Assembly (NCBI GenBank): GCA_913055205.1
Contig: CAJXJN010000005.1
Span: 1 to 64,000 of the forward strand
Reading direction: 5' to 3'
Length of the DNA stretch: 64,000 nucleotides
DNA from: an uncultured Sulfurovum sp.
Lineage (GTDB): Bacteria > Campylobacterota > Campylobacteria > Campylobacterales > Sulfurovaceae
In this document: positions 35,838-45,024 of the stretch, piece by piece
Position numbering within the stretch: the stretch's first letter is position 1
How the letters are laid out: each line of letters begins with the position of its first letter
The notes under the pieces: model-generated
The model's input: the letters and a program-made list of their open reading frames with translations, nothing else
Database searches by the model: none
What the model was told of the DNA's origin: nothing
Translations under genes and position numbers: made by a program

Positions 35838-36656
35838 TTACCAAATACTATATCCAAATTTTATATTTAATGAATTGTGCAGATCTTCATCATCGATCTC
35901 ATGACTATAGGAGAGTGTGGTAAACCATTTTTTATTTATTTTATAAAATAGTGTACTCATGATAGAGTTTGCAGCATGTTCAGTGGTAAACTTACTTTGG
36001 GCATAGCTGTATGCAATATTGGCATAAAAATGGGATGTAAAATAGTAACCGGTCCCTATGTAGAATGTATTCGTATTCCGGAGGGGGGTGATAGTTTGTT
36101 CATCATTGATAAATGTATGACTTACACCAGTAAAAATTGAAAGTGATGATTGTGGATAGTAGGTCAATGAACTATAAAATGTATAGTCTGTTTTGTTGCC
36201 GATAAAATCATAAGTTGGTAATTTTACCCCTAGTCCAAGACCAAGTTTTAGAGATTTTGTAAGCTTGAATTTTCGTTTGATCTTGAGGGTAGTGTCCTGC
36301 ATACCATTGTCACTGTCAGTTTTAAAATAACCAGTTCTTAGAGAGTAGCTCCATGTATTATGATAATAGGTTATTTGTACTTTTGTAGTATATTGTGTAT
36401 CTCTTCCAATAAGATCTTCATTGTTACTAAATCCATAACCAAAGCTGATATCTAAACCATCATTATCTTTCTCTTCCGGAAGTTTTAATGTATTGGTTGA
36501 ACATCCTTGAGAGTCAACTTCATCTAAAAAAGGAGTGTCTATACATTGATCTATAGTGTCAGGCACACCATCCATATCTTGATCTATTGTTGATTGGGCA
36601 CTGCTTAGTGAGTGTAGTGTTAGCCAAAGTAAAAGTATTCTAGTCATCTTCATCAT
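35838..36656 (-). CDS. Outer-membrane protein with a thrombospondin-3-like calcium motif
   Basis: 272 residues from the ATG at 36656 (gagg upstream); the longer track ORF (36788) only adds a basic tail read from the neighbouring gene's tandem repeats. After a signal peptide (ILLLWLTLHSLSSA) comes DQDMDGVPDTIDQCIDTP, a TSP type-3 repeat that binds calcium, then a barrel-like domain ending in YSIW. It is last in the operon response regulator-kinase-acidic protein-this gene, and may be the output or sensor partner of the kinase. Start overlaps the upstream gene by 17 bases. Confidence 0.7.
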   Translation of the reverse strand: MMKMTRILLLWLTLHSLSSAQSTIDQDMDGVPDTIDQCIDTPFLDEVDSQGCSTNTLKLPEEKDNDGLDISFGYGFSNNEDLIGRDTQYTTKVQITYYHNTWSYSLRTGYFKTDSDNGMQDTTLKIKRKFKLTKSLKLGLGLGVKLPTYDFIGNKTDYTFYSSLTYYPQSSLSIFTGVSHTFINDEQTITPLRNTNTFYIGTGYYFTSHFYANIAYSYAQSKFTTEHAANSIMSTLFYKINKKWFTTLSYSHEIDDEDLHNSLNIKFGYSIW

Positions 36657-37104
36657 GTTCATCCTCAATATTGTCTTCTGTTTCATTTTCAATATTTTCT
36701 TCTGTTTCATTTTCAATATTGTCTTCAGCTTCATTTTCAACACTCTCTTCAGTTTGATTTTCAACGCTCTCTTCTGTTTCAGTTTCATTATTAGTATGTA
36801 GAAGAGAGTTGCTATGTTCTTTTCTCTGAGTTTGTTGTTTCAAAGGATGTCGTTTTGTTCTTTGGGTTAACTCTTTTAATGCTTTGTCCGCATGTTTACT
36901 TTTTGTGATAGACTTAAGTTTCTGTAAAGCTTTTATCCGTTCTTCTTCCTGCATCTGTATAATTTCATTTTTAAAGGCATTCATCAGTTTAAATCGTTCT
37001 TGCAGAGGAGCTTTTTGTATCGCTTCGATCTGTGCATCAATATTCGCAAAAAGAGATAAGCTGAACAATATGAGGAGTAAAGGTTTTAAAATTATATACT
37101 TCAT
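36640..37104 (-). CDS. Exported protein with long acidic repeat tail
   Basis: 154 residues with signal peptide (KPLLLILFSLSLFA). A charged helical middle (20-100) is followed by a tail of repeated ESVENQTE / DNIENETE units ending EDEHDEDD, about 45 residues with almost no hydrophobic side chains. The tail comes from 24- to 30-bp tandem repeats. It overlaps the kinase stop by an ATGA and overlaps the next gene's start, so all four genes are translationally linked. An acidic tail could bind calcium or metals; no homologue recognised. Confidence 0.7.
   Translation of the reverse strand: MKYIILKPLLLILFSLSLFANIDAQIEAIQKAPLQERFKLMNAFKNEIIQMQEEERIKALQKLKSITKSKHADKALKELTQRTKRHPLKQQTQRKEHSNSLLHTNNETETEESVENQTEESVENEAEDNIENETEENIENETEDNIEDEHDEDD
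36660..36790. repeat. Low-complexity tandem repeat coding an acidic tail
   Basis: Units such as tcttctgtttcattttcaat recur about six times with substitutions. In the true frame they code Glu/Asn/Thr-rich repeats; in the +1 frame they stay open and give a Lys-rich tract, which explains the overlong ORF at 36788. Confidence 0.7.
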
Positions 37105-38156
37105 ATTAATTTCTCTGTAAGATGTTTAAAATCTAATTTGATAGTTGTTCCTCTACCTTCTTGCGTCTCAATATCTATGTCAATGTTCAATTCGGTGACG
37201 AGTTTTTGTACGATATGCAGTCCGAGTCCCAAACCTCTCTCCTGCTCCTTGTAATAGCGCTGAAGGACTTTATCGATATTTTTAATGCCTTTGCCTGTAT
37301 CTTTAATGATGATCGTGTTTTCCTGGATTGTAAGCTTGACTTCACCATGGGGTTTGTTGTATTTTGCAGCATTGCTCAAAAGGTTATCCAAAATCCGTGT
37401 AAGTAGGTCTTTATTGGTTATTTTAATTAAATCATGATGTTTTTCATAATTGAAAGTCAGTTTTGGATAGATATTATGTATAAAGTTCAGACGTTCTTTG
37501 GATAATTCTGCTATATCTATTTTTTCATTTTGTGAAGGTGAATGATGTAAAAAACTTTTAAGATTATTTTGTAACAGCAAGATAGTATCGAGACTGTGTG
37601 AAACTCTATTGATAAAAGGGTCATCTCCATTTTCTTCCTGAAACATTTTCATGTTCAGGACTATAGAAGTAATAGGTGTATTAAAATCATGTAAAATATC
37701 TTTGATGAATTCATCATTCAATTTCAATGCCTGCCGGATGGGTTTGAGACTGTAAAAAGTAAAAAAGAGGGCTATACCGAACAGTAACAGTGTTGCAAGA
37801 ATGAATTTGATCCAAAGAACACGTTTTATCTGTTGCATATCAGAAAGAAAGTTTTCAAAAGGATAAGAGATCTTGATATAGAATTTTTTGGATTTTGGAA
37901 TGGAGAAATAGGCATAAAGTCCGTTATCATCATGGAGTTCATTATGTTTTGTTCCTTTTTTGGGGGCAAAATCAAAAATGAACTGTTCACAGTTCATGGT
38001 ATAACTGCAGACTTGCATCGTTTTAAAAAGGTCTTGTCTGTATTCTCTTTTTTGTGTATGGTAAAGCTCCGTGAAAAGCAGGACCAGCAGTATTTCAAGC
38101 AGAGAGAAAAATACCAAAAAGTTTTTAAAAAGTGACTCTTTTTCATATCTTTTCAA
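37101..38156 (-). CDS. Sensor histidine kinase
   Basis: 351-residue inner-membrane kinase. Two membrane helices (about 13-31 and 115-135) bracket a small periplasmic sensor domain with two Cys (50 and 56). The dimerisation box FIKDILHDFNTPITS has the phospho-accepting His156. ATPase boxes are NLLSNAAKYN, DTGKGI and GLGLHIVQKL. It overlaps the response regulator by 14 bases and the acidic-protein gene by 4. Its signal is unknown; the periplasmic partners in the same operon suggest an envelope or ion cue. Confidence 0.92.
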   Translation of the reverse strand: MKRYEKESLFKNFLVFFSLLEILLVLLFTELYHTQKREYRQDLFKTMQVCSYTMNCEQFIFDFAPKKGTKHNELHDDNGLYAYFSIPKSKKFYIKISYPFENFLSDMQQIKRVLWIKFILATLLLFGIALFFTFYSLKPIRQALKLNDEFIKDILHDFNTPITSIVLNMKMFQEENGDDPFINRVSHSLDTILLLQNNLKSFLHHSPSQNEKIDIAELSKERLNFIHNIYPKLTFNYEKHHDLIKITNKDLLTRILDNLLSNAAKYNKPHGEVKLTIQENTIIIKDTGKGIKNIDKVLQRYYKEQERGLGLGLHIVQKLVTELNIDIDIETQEGRGTTIKLDFKHLTEKLI

Positions 38157-38769
38157 TAATATACCCTTTGCCTCTGATATTTTTTATTTCAATATTCAAC
38201 CTCTGTTTTATTTTGGTGATCGCTACACGCAAAGCAGTATCAGAAGCATTTTCAAAACATTCATAGAGTTCATCTTTTAAAACAACAGAACCGCATTGAG
38301 ATAAAAGTTTGGTAAAAATTTCATACTGTACATTTCCAATATCTATGATAACCCCGTCTTTTCGCAGGACCTGTGCTTCCTGATCATATTCAATACTACC
38401 GTAGGAGAGGCTGTTGTTTCTGAATTTCGCTTTCAGTCGTATGAGCAACTCCTGCGGATCAAATGGTTTCTTGATGTAATCTATAGCTCTCAGATTGAAA
38501 CCTTGTGACATGGAGTGCATATCGGTAAGGGCAGTAATAAAAATAGTAGGAGTATTGTCTTCGGCATGACGCAGTGCTTTTAAAAGTTCCAAACCGCTTC
38601 CATGGGGTAAATTAATATCGAAGAGATAGAGATCATATGTATTTTTAAAGCTTAACTCCTCAGCCTCTGCCATGCTCAGTGCAGCATCTACACTATACCC
38701 CTCTCTGCTAAGAAAAAGCTGTAAAGTTTCACTAAGTATATGGTCATCTTCAAGTAATAGCAGTTTCAT
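38143..38769 (-). CDS. OmpR-family response regulator
   Basis: 208-residue DNA-binding regulator paired with the kinase. The receiver domain has acidic pocket EDD (7-9), phospho-acceptor Asp51 in LFDINLPHGSG, and Lys in IKKPFDP near 102. The C-terminal winged helix has VLKDELYECF and ALRVAITKIKQRL. It is first in its operon. Self-regulation is likely but no operator could be identified. Confidence 0.92.
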   Translation of the reverse strand: MKLLLLEDDHILSETLQLFLSREGYSVDAALSMAEAEELSFKNTYDLYLFDINLPHGSGLELLKALRHAEDNTPTIFITALTDMHSMSQGFNLRAIDYIKKPFDPQELLIRLKAKFRNNSLSYGSIEYDQEAQVLRKDGVIIDIGNVQYEIFTKLLSQCGSVVLKDELYECFENASDTALRVAITKIKQRLNIEIKNIRGKGYIIEKI

Positions 38770-38890
38770 TCTTTAATACCTTTATATATTCATATTTTAT
38801 CATAAGATTGAAATTTTTTTAATAATTTTACAGAAAGAAGTCTTATGGATGATATTTCCACAGTAAGGTCCTGAGTTTGTATTGGAAAAT

Positions 38891-38937
38891 AAGTGATACA
38901 AGCAGGGGATAAACCCCCATTTGCTGAAGAATCACTT
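38891..38937 (-). terminator. Long hairpin after the nona-haem cytochrome gene
   Basis: aagtgat/atcactt outer arms and gcagggg/ccccc inner arms form a long imperfect stem 13 bases beyond the cytochrome stop on the minus strand, followed by attttcc. Confidence 0.5.
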
Positions 38938-38949
38938 TTATTTGAAGGG

Positions 38950-41178
38950 TCAATCTCCATTAGGTCCGTTATGACAGTCATAACAGCTTACTTGATGTCC
39001 TTTAGGGAAGTTTTTCTGGTTACCTTCAACTGAGAATGATCTGCTTGTCCATGTTTTGGAAAGAGCTGAACCTCTATAGTCCTGTCCGTGACATGCTTTA
39101 CACTGTGCAGGATCATTTTCTGCTACATCTTCATGATCTCCTATCCATGACTGTCCCACCGAGTGCATACCGTGAGGTCCTTTATTGGTTGTTTTCGGTG
39201 TGGTCGTATGACAGGCTGTACATTCACCGATCGTTCCGGAGTGACCTTGGACACCTTCACTTAAGAGGTTGTCTGCATTATGTGCAGGGTAGATAGCATG
39301 TGTTGCGCCATGGCAGGCTTCACATTGAAGATCACCGTGTCCTGTACTGAATCTGTATAGGCTTACACCTGCAACCGGTGTATCAATGTTTGTAGCGAAT
39401 CGTGTGTCGATCACATGTCTTAAGGTATTGGTTGCCGGATCTATGGCAGATGTTTCCTGCTTTCCGTCATGGTGACAGGCTTGACAGTTTGGTTCATCAA
39501 ACCATCCTTCTCTGTTCTTGTCACCTACTGCATGCATCGTACCATGGCAGCTTTGACACTGCATTTGTGAACTGCCATCCGGATTTTTTGCATCGCCCAT
39601 CGCACCTCTTAGACATTCTGTTTGTGCACCGGGATGACAAGCATAACATGAACTTCTGTTGTTACTGTCTCCCAGTTTCATACCGCTGATCGGATCAGTT
39701 ACATCAGCATGTTTGGAGTGAATCGCTTCTGTAAATGCTTTAAGTTCCAATCCTACACCAGGCAGTGCATTTGATTTGTGACATGCCACACAGAGTACAG
39801 GTGTTCCTCCCAGCGCAGTAGCTTCCAATCCTTTGGAATCGTAATTGTATCCTTTGGCTTCCAAATCAGTTAAATTTTTACTTACTGCATCCGGTTCACT
39901 CTCATCATGGAGACGTAAAATGTTGTATTTGTAGTCTTTTTCCAGATCAGCATTGTTTACCCAACCAGCATTTGGTTTAGCATCATTTGTTGCACTTGTA
40001 CTTGCGTGACATCTTTTACAGTCCATCTCATCACTGACCGGAAGTACTGTTTTTACTTCAGCAAGTATTTTGCCTGTACTGTCTTTTGCCACTACTTTTA
40101 CAAGCGGATAGTAGTTTTTAGTTCCATCATCATTATACGGAGAGATAGGTATACCTTCTGCTTCCCACCACTGGTGAACAGTATTAAATGTCATAGGTGC
40201 CGGTGTTGTACTTGACATTGGGTTACCTGTAAGTCCTACATCTGGTTGGAGTGTTGCACCAAAGAGATCTGTTGCATAGTCCCAGAAATTGGTTTTTTCT
40301 GTACCATCTGTAGTTTTAAGGCTGGTGGTATTTATTTTTCCATCTGTGCCTTGTGTAGATTCATAGGTAATGGTGATACCGGTAGTGATAAGGTCCCCAT
40401 TTTTATCCTTGATCTGTGCATGTAGGTTATTGTATGGAGGAAGTACTGAAAAGACAGAGAAATCATTTCCATCCATGCAGTGCATCCCAAGGTCATTCCA
40501 TGCCGTAAGCATATAATCACCTGTGGTATTTGTATCTACAGGAGGTGTTGTATCATTGTCATCATCATTATTGTCATCGTCATCGTCATTATCATCGTCA
40601 TTATCCTGTCCATAGTCATCATCATCAATGTTGGGGATATGGTCATGATCATCATCTTCATACATATCTATGATGCCGTCACCATCTGTATCCAAAGGAT
40701 CATTCTCATCAAGGACAATTTGAGCATCTGAAGAGGAAAGAGGGGTGACAAGAGGTGTATCTTTGACATGATCCCCGTCTATATCATCGATTTCATTTAT
40801 GGACATGGGAAGATCAATATATCCTAAGTCAACTTCATCTCCTTCAACTTTGATGATAATACTTTGATTGCCTTTCTGGTCATCAAATTTAAGGGCTGTT
40901 ATAACTTTATTAAGCGGATCATCTTCATTGGTCGTCATGATCAGTCTACAGTTGGTATTTTTGGGTATTTCCAGTGTAAATGGGTGTTTGTCTGTTTCAT
41001 TTTGAACAGACTGTGTTACCTTGTAAATGTCATTGTCGCAAAAGGCTTCAATTTTTGTTCCGGGTACAGTACCAACTATCTGGGAAGTTTGCACAGTGCT
41101 GCTGCCTGAACCTCCACCGCCGCAAGCCGCGAGAAAAGGTATGGCAGTTAAACTTAAAAGTATGGATTTTTTTTGCAT
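38950..41178 (-). CDS. Multihaem c-type cytochrome lipoprotein with nine CxxCH motifs
   Basis: 742-residue exported lipoprotein (lipobox LAAC, Cys19, then a Gly/Ser linker). Residues about 130-215 hold calcium-type Asp repeats (DTDGDGIIDMYEDDDHD) ending in a nearly pure Asp/Asn tract. Then a domain with WNDLGMHCMDGNDFSVFSVLPPYN, and from about residue 390 nine haem-binding motifs: CKRCH, CVACH, CYACH, CQSCH, CQACH, CEACH, CTACH, CKACH, CYDCH. This should be a surface or periplasmic electron carrier with up to nine haems, possibly for extracellular or sulfur-linked electron transfer. It is monocistronic. The family name is not certain. Confidence 0.88.
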   Translation of the reverse strand: MQKKSILLSLTAIPFLAACGGGGSGSSTVQTSQIVGTVPGTKIEAFCDNDIYKVTQSVQNETDKHPFTLEIPKNTNCRLIMTTNEDDPLNKVITALKFDDQKGNQSIIIKVEGDEVDLGYIDLPMSINEIDDIDGDHVKDTPLVTPLSSSDAQIVLDENDPLDTDGDGIIDMYEDDDHDHIPNIDDDDYGQDNDDDNDDDDDNNDDDNDTTPPVDTNTTGDYMLTAWNDLGMHCMDGNDFSVFSVLPPYNNLHAQIKDKNGDLITTGITITYESTQGTDGKINTTSLKTTDGTEKTNFWDYATDLFGATLQPDVGLTGNPMSSTTPAPMTFNTVHQWWEAEGIPISPYNDDGTKNYYPLVKVVAKDSTGKILAEVKTVLPVSDEMDCKRCHASTSATNDAKPNAGWVNNADLEKDYKYNILRLHDESEPDAVSKNLTDLEAKGYNYDSKGLEATALGGTPVLCVACHKSNALPGVGLELKAFTEAIHSKHADVTDPISGMKLGDSNNRSSCYACHPGAQTECLRGAMGDAKNPDGSSQMQCQSCHGTMHAVGDKNREGWFDEPNCQACHHDGKQETSAIDPATNTLRHVIDTRFATNIDTPVAGVSLYRFSTGHGDLQCEACHGATHAIYPAHNADNLLSEGVQGHSGTIGECTACHTTTPKTTNKGPHGMHSVGQSWIGDHEDVAENDPAQCKACHGQDYRGSALSKTWTSRSFSVEGNQKNFPKGHQVSCYDCHNGPNGD

Positions 41179-41281
41179 TTTGTTCTCCTTTTAATAGATA
41201 AAAGTATATTGGAAACAGCGTTACTTGTCTGTTATAGAAGTGTTAGCGGAGTGCTAATTGTGTGATCGTTTTTTGGGAGAT

Positions 41282-41962
41282 TTATGATCTTTTGTTTAAT
41301 ACTCTTTTGGCAGAGATGAATTTCTCGGCATAGTATCCATGATACAGAGGAGAGATAATGATCCCCTTCTTTTTTGATGCAGCATGAATGAATTTTCCAT
41401 TACCGAGATAAATACCGACATGGGTAACGGGGATACCGCGTTTTTTGTCAGTAAGAAAGAAGAGCAGATCACCTTTTTGAAGACTGTTCCTGTTTACAGG
41501 AGCCCCTTTTTTAGATTGGGCATAGGCGGTTCTCGGTAAGTTGATGTTGTGTTTTTTGTAAAGGTACTGTACGTAGCCTGAGCAGTCAAACCCTTCGGGT
41601 GAAGTACCGCCCCAGACATATTTCCCGCCTTTGAAGAATTTGGCATCTTTGAGAAGCTGCTGTCGGTCTCCTTCCGACATATGATAGACCTTTCCTGCTT
41701 TTTTTGCTGCCTTTTGGGCATTGGCTATACGTTCGGCTCTTTTTCTTGCCGCCTCTGCCATGCGGGCAAGGTTCTCTGCTTTGTGAAGTTCATTGTAGAT
41801 AGCCTGAAGGGAGTACTCGGTAGCTTTTTGGTTGATACAGGCATTTTCGGTATGTTCGATATTTTTACTGTGTATGACTTTGCCTGCTTTATCGGTTACT
41901 ATAAATATGTTCCCGTATGTAAATGATATGGCTACTGTCCACATAAAAAGTTTTTTGAACAC
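41282..41962 (-). CDS. NlpC/P60 peptidoglycan endopeptidase
   Basis: 226 residues with an N-terminal signal segment, a helical charged spacer (50-95) and a C-terminal NlpC/P60 domain (about 100-226). The catalytic Cys127 is in SPEGFDCSGYV and the catalytic His181 in VTHVGIYLGNGKFIHAAS. It cleaves peptide stems of peptidoglycan in the periplasm. It stands alone between the cytochrome genes. Confidence 0.9.
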   Translation of the reverse strand: MFKKLFMWTVAISFTYGNIFIVTDKAGKVIHSKNIEHTENACINQKATEYSLQAIYNELHKAENLARMAEAARKRAERIANAQKAAKKAGKVYHMSEGDRQQLLKDAKFFKGGKYVWGGTSPEGFDCSGYVQYLYKKHNINLPRTAYAQSKKGAPVNRNSLQKGDLLFFLTDKKRGIPVTHVGIYLGNGKFIHAASKKKGIIISPLYHGYYAEKFISAKRVLNKRS

Positions 41963-42028
41963 AATACACTTCTTTTTTTGAATTAATACTCTCTATAAGT
42001 ATAGCATAACTCATTCCAATAGTGTACC

Positions 42029-42382
42029 TTAATGCCGTGTCCCACAGAAGTTTGCATCACAGCCATGTACTTTTCCAGAAAACTTTGAATTGTTGATCAA
42101 GAATTTCAGTAGACGTTTTTTTCGTTTTTTAAAGAGAGGACTTTTTAAGTTTTTAATCGCTTTTGGTTTGTTTTTGTGAATAGATAAAAGTTTCCCATCC
42201 TCCTCAAAATAGAATTCCCAGTCATCATCATCTATCTGTTTAGCAGCATAAAATGGAGTCCCATGACAGGGTGTACAGAGTTTCGTAAAGGTACGAAAGG
42301 CTGTTGTATCATACTTTTCAGCAGCGCTTAGGAGGGTAGATAGACTTGAAGTAAGAAGTAGTAGAGCTATTGTTTTTTTCAT
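42029..42382 (-). CDS. Small mono-haem c-type cytochrome
   Basis: 117 residues from the ATG at 42382 (aaaggttg upstream), which begins a signal peptide (KKTIALLLLTSSLSTLLSA); the track start at 42490 adds a non-signal tail. One haem motif, CTPCH, near residue 36, followed by short DDDWEFYFEEDGKL and a basic Lys-rich region. The C-terminus has two more Cys (VHGCDANFCG). A periplasmic electron carrier is likely. Confidence 0.8.
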   Translation of the reverse strand: MKKTIALLLLTSSLSTLLSAAEKYDTTAFRTFTKLCTPCHGTPFYAAKQIDDDDWEFYFEEDGKLLSIHKNKPKAIKNLKSPLFKKRKKRLLKFLINNSKFSGKVHGCDANFCGTRH

Positions 42383-42619
42383 AATACAACCTTTAGTTAT
42401 GATAAATATTTTATGAATTATGTCATAGCAGTGTGTAGTGTTTGTGTAGTAGCAAAAACCTCTGAATAAGTCTGGGCCAGGCACGCACATTCAGGGCTGG
42501 CCATACTGATTTGAACGGGTGTGACGACATAGAAATGGAAAGCTGGTTTTGTCCGGAAGATATGCTTTAAAAAGGTGATTTTTCATAAAATATCTGTTCG
42601 ACTTAGCTATAATATCGTT

Positions 42620-43762
42620 ATGAATAAAAACATCGTCATTATAGGAGGAGGAGCAAGTGCATTGATGCTGGCTTCTTTGCTTCCCAAAAATACTGTTACT
42701 ATGATAGAAACCAATGCCAAACCAGGAGCTAAAATTTTGGTTTCGGGTGGAGGAAAATGCAATATTACCAATGCACTGATGGGAACGCAATATTATCTCG
42801 GGGATAAAGCATTTGTACAGCACGCATTGAGATCTTTTAATGAAAAAGCACTTATCAAATGGCTTGAGAGGCAGAATCTTATGCCCGTTCTTCGTAAGAA
42901 GACGCAATATTTTTGTCAAAATTCAGCCAGGGAACTTTTGGATATTTTGCTCAAAGAGAGTAAAAAACAGAAAATACTGACAAATGAAAAAGTGTTAAAT
43001 GTTTCAAAAAGAGATGATGTTTTTTATGTGAAAACAGATAAACGGACAGTGACAGCAGATATTGTTGTTATAGCTTCCGGAGGCTTGAGTTTCCCTAAGC
43101 TTGGGGCAAGTGCAATAGGGTATGAGATCGCAGAATGTTTTGGACACAGTATTGTCAAAACGGCTCCTGCTTTAGTAGGCTTTACAGTACAGAAAGAGCA
43201 GTTCTTTTTTAAGGAACTAAGCGGTGTTTCTACAGAAGTGGAGATAAAAGTAGGGGATAAAATGTGTAAGGGATCACTGTTGTTTGCCCATAAGGGAATC
43301 AGCGGACCGGCCGTATTGGATGCTTCACTGTATTGGGAAAAAGGAAGAATAGAGATCGATTTTTTACCAGGGTTTTCATGGAACGGCTTAAAAGGCAGTA
43401 AAAAACAGATAAGTTCACTTTTACCGATGCCAAAACGCGTTACTAAGGCATTTTTGCTACAATTTGGTATCGAAGATAAAATGGGATCTAAATTAACATC
43501 AAATGAATGGGCACTGCTCCAATCGCTTCATCACTATATTTTTGCACCTGCAGGAACTTTTGGTTATTCAAAAGCAGAAGTGACAAAGGGTGGTGTCTGT
43601 ACAGATGAGGTGGATGCCTGTACGATGATGAGCCGTAAGGCAGACGGACTTTATTTTATCGGGGAAGTACTGGATGTGACGGGGAGACTTGGGGGTTATA
43701 ATTTTCAATGGGCATTTTCAAGTGCCTATATATGTTCGAAAAAAATAAGGGGAGAAATATGA
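42620..43762 (+). CDS. BaiN/HI0933-family flavoprotein
   Basis: 380 residues from the ATG at 42620, which directly starts the FAD-binding motif NIVIIGGGASALM; the longer frame from 42575 adds nothing conserved. The family signature VSGGGKCNITNA (near 47-58) and the C-terminal TKGGVCTDEV...LYFIGEVLDVTGRLGGYNFQWA block are clear. The physiological reaction of most members is unknown; BaiN-like reductases act on C=C bonds. A TATAAT at 42608-42613 is so close that the mRNA may be leaderless. The gene overlaps the next by an ATGA. Confidence 0.88.
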   Translation: MNKNIVIIGGGASALMLASLLPKNTVTMIETNAKPGAKILVSGGGKCNITNALMGTQYYLGDKAFVQHALRSFNEKALIKWLERQNLMPVLRKKTQYFCQNSARELLDILLKESKKQKILTNEKVLNVSKRDDVFYVKTDKRTVTADIVVIASGGLSFPKLGASAIGYEIAECFGHSIVKTAPALVGFTVQKEQFFFKELSGVSTEVEIKVGDKMCKGSLLFAHKGISGPAVLDASLYWEKGRIEIDFLPGFSWNGLKGSKKQISSLLPMPKRVTKAFLLQFGIEDKMGSKLTSNEWALLQSLHHYIFAPAGTFGYSKAEVTKGGVCTDEVDACTMMSRKADGLYFIGEVLDVTGRLGGYNFQWAFSSAYICSKKIRGEI

Positions 43763-45024
43763 GGATAAAAATTTTACTTGCGGCAGTGTTTGCTGTTTTA
43801 TTAAGCGGATGTGTCGATACGCCGGATGCAGAGGGGTGGAGATCATCGCAGAAAAATGAGTTTCTGAAGATACTGAAAACAGATAAATATGCTTCGATCT
43901 GTGATCAGCAGGCACTGTATGCAAAAGTAAAAGAGAGTAGAAATTCCAGGCTTATGACCCAGATGCTTGTAGCCTATACCAACAACCTTGCGAATGGCTG
44001 TATCGATCTTCAAAGTTTCCAGGCATCCCAGCATGCAAAAAAAGAGAGAAAGATAGAGACACATTATGAAACCTATATACAGAAAGTAAGCAGAGCCGAT
44101 CTTATGATGAAGCTGAGAGCAGGGCAGAGTATTGAACAGATTTTAAAACCTTATGTTCCTCAGTATGAGCAGTTCAATGCACTGATAAAAAGATATGCCC
44201 TGTTAAGAACAGATACCCGGATTTCAGCCGATATACTTCGCAAGATCCGACTCAATATAGAAAGAGTAAAGCTTATGAAATCAGGTCTCGGAGAGAATTA
44301 TGCTCTGATCAATATTCCTGAATTTGTTGTCCGTATTATCGAAAAGAAAAAAACAGCAGTAGCTATGGCGGTCGTAGTGGGTAAAACACGTCTGCAGACA
44401 CCAATATTCAGTGCAGACCTTCAATATGTAACGTTAAATCCCCAATGGAGTGTTCCTGACAGTATCGCCAGAAATGAGATTATCCCGAAATTGATAAAAG
44501 ATCCGAATTATTTGACAAAAAAACGTATGGTGATACGTTCATCATATGATCTCAATTCGAAAAAGTTAACTCCAGGTTCTGTAGATCTGGAATCCTATGT
44601 AGGAGGAAAAGGTGATGTACCGTTTAAATTTATAGAAGTACCTTCTGTACGAAATGGTTTGGGACGTGTAAAGTTCATCTTTCCGAACAGACACTCTGTC
44701 TATATGCATGATACACAGTCAAAATACCTCTTTAAACGTAAAGTACGGACTTACAGCCATGGATGTGTAAGACTTGAAAAGCCGATTGTGATGCTGAAAT
44801 ACATCACAAAGCACTATACATCCCAAAATCCTGAACAGGTGAAAGAGTGGTATGACAGTCTCAAAACACATCATCTGGCATTAAGCAGGAGATTACCTGT
44901 GCATACTGCATATTTAACTGCATATGTAGATGAATGTAATGATCTATTGATCTTTAATGATATTTATGGCTTTGACAAGTCACAAAAACTTAATTTTAAA
45001 ATAACGGTGGAACATGGCATCTAA
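43759..45024 (+). CDS. Lipoprotein L,D-transpeptidase (YkuD/YcbB-like)
   Basis: 421 residues from the ATG at 43759 (ATGA overlap with the flavoprotein stop; ggggagaaat upstream). Lipobox LLSGC at about 15-19. Residues about 180-360 are a YkuD domain with HDTQSKYLFKRKVRTYSHGCVRLEKP, where His and Cys of SHGC are catalytic; it forms 3-3 cross-links or attaches proteins to peptidoglycan. It lies in a wall-synthesis run with murF. The helical N-terminal half resembles the YcbB/LdtD layout. Confidence 0.87.
   Translation: MRIKILLAAVFAVLLSGCVDTPDAEGWRSSQKNEFLKILKTDKYASICDQQALYAKVKESRNSRLMTQMLVAYTNNLANGCIDLQSFQASQHAKKERKIETHYETYIQKVSRADLMMKLRAGQSIEQILKPYVPQYEQFNALIKRYALLRTDTRISADILRKIRLNIERVKLMKSGLGENYALINIPEFVVRIIEKKKTAVAMAVVVGKTRLQTPIFSADLQYVTLNPQWSVPDSIARNEIIPKLIKDPNYLTKKRMVIRSSYDLNSKKLTPGSVDLESYVGGKGDVPFKFIEVPSVRNGLGRVKFIFPNRHSVYMHDTQSKYLFKRKVRTYSHGCVRLEKPIVMLKYITKHYTSQNPEQVKEWYDSLKTHHLALSRRLPVHTAYLTAYVDECNDLLIFNDIYGFDKSQKLNFKITVEHGI

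Noticed and set aside
36656-36788. Lys-rich N-terminal extension of the TSP3-motif protein
   Set aside because: It is the alternate frame of the upstream gene's tandem repeats; a signal peptide and ribosome site support the start at 36656.
38790-38981. 63-residue minus-strand ORF after the cytochrome gene
   Set aside because: It overlaps the cytochrome end in another frame and the terminator hairpin, and has no ribosome site.
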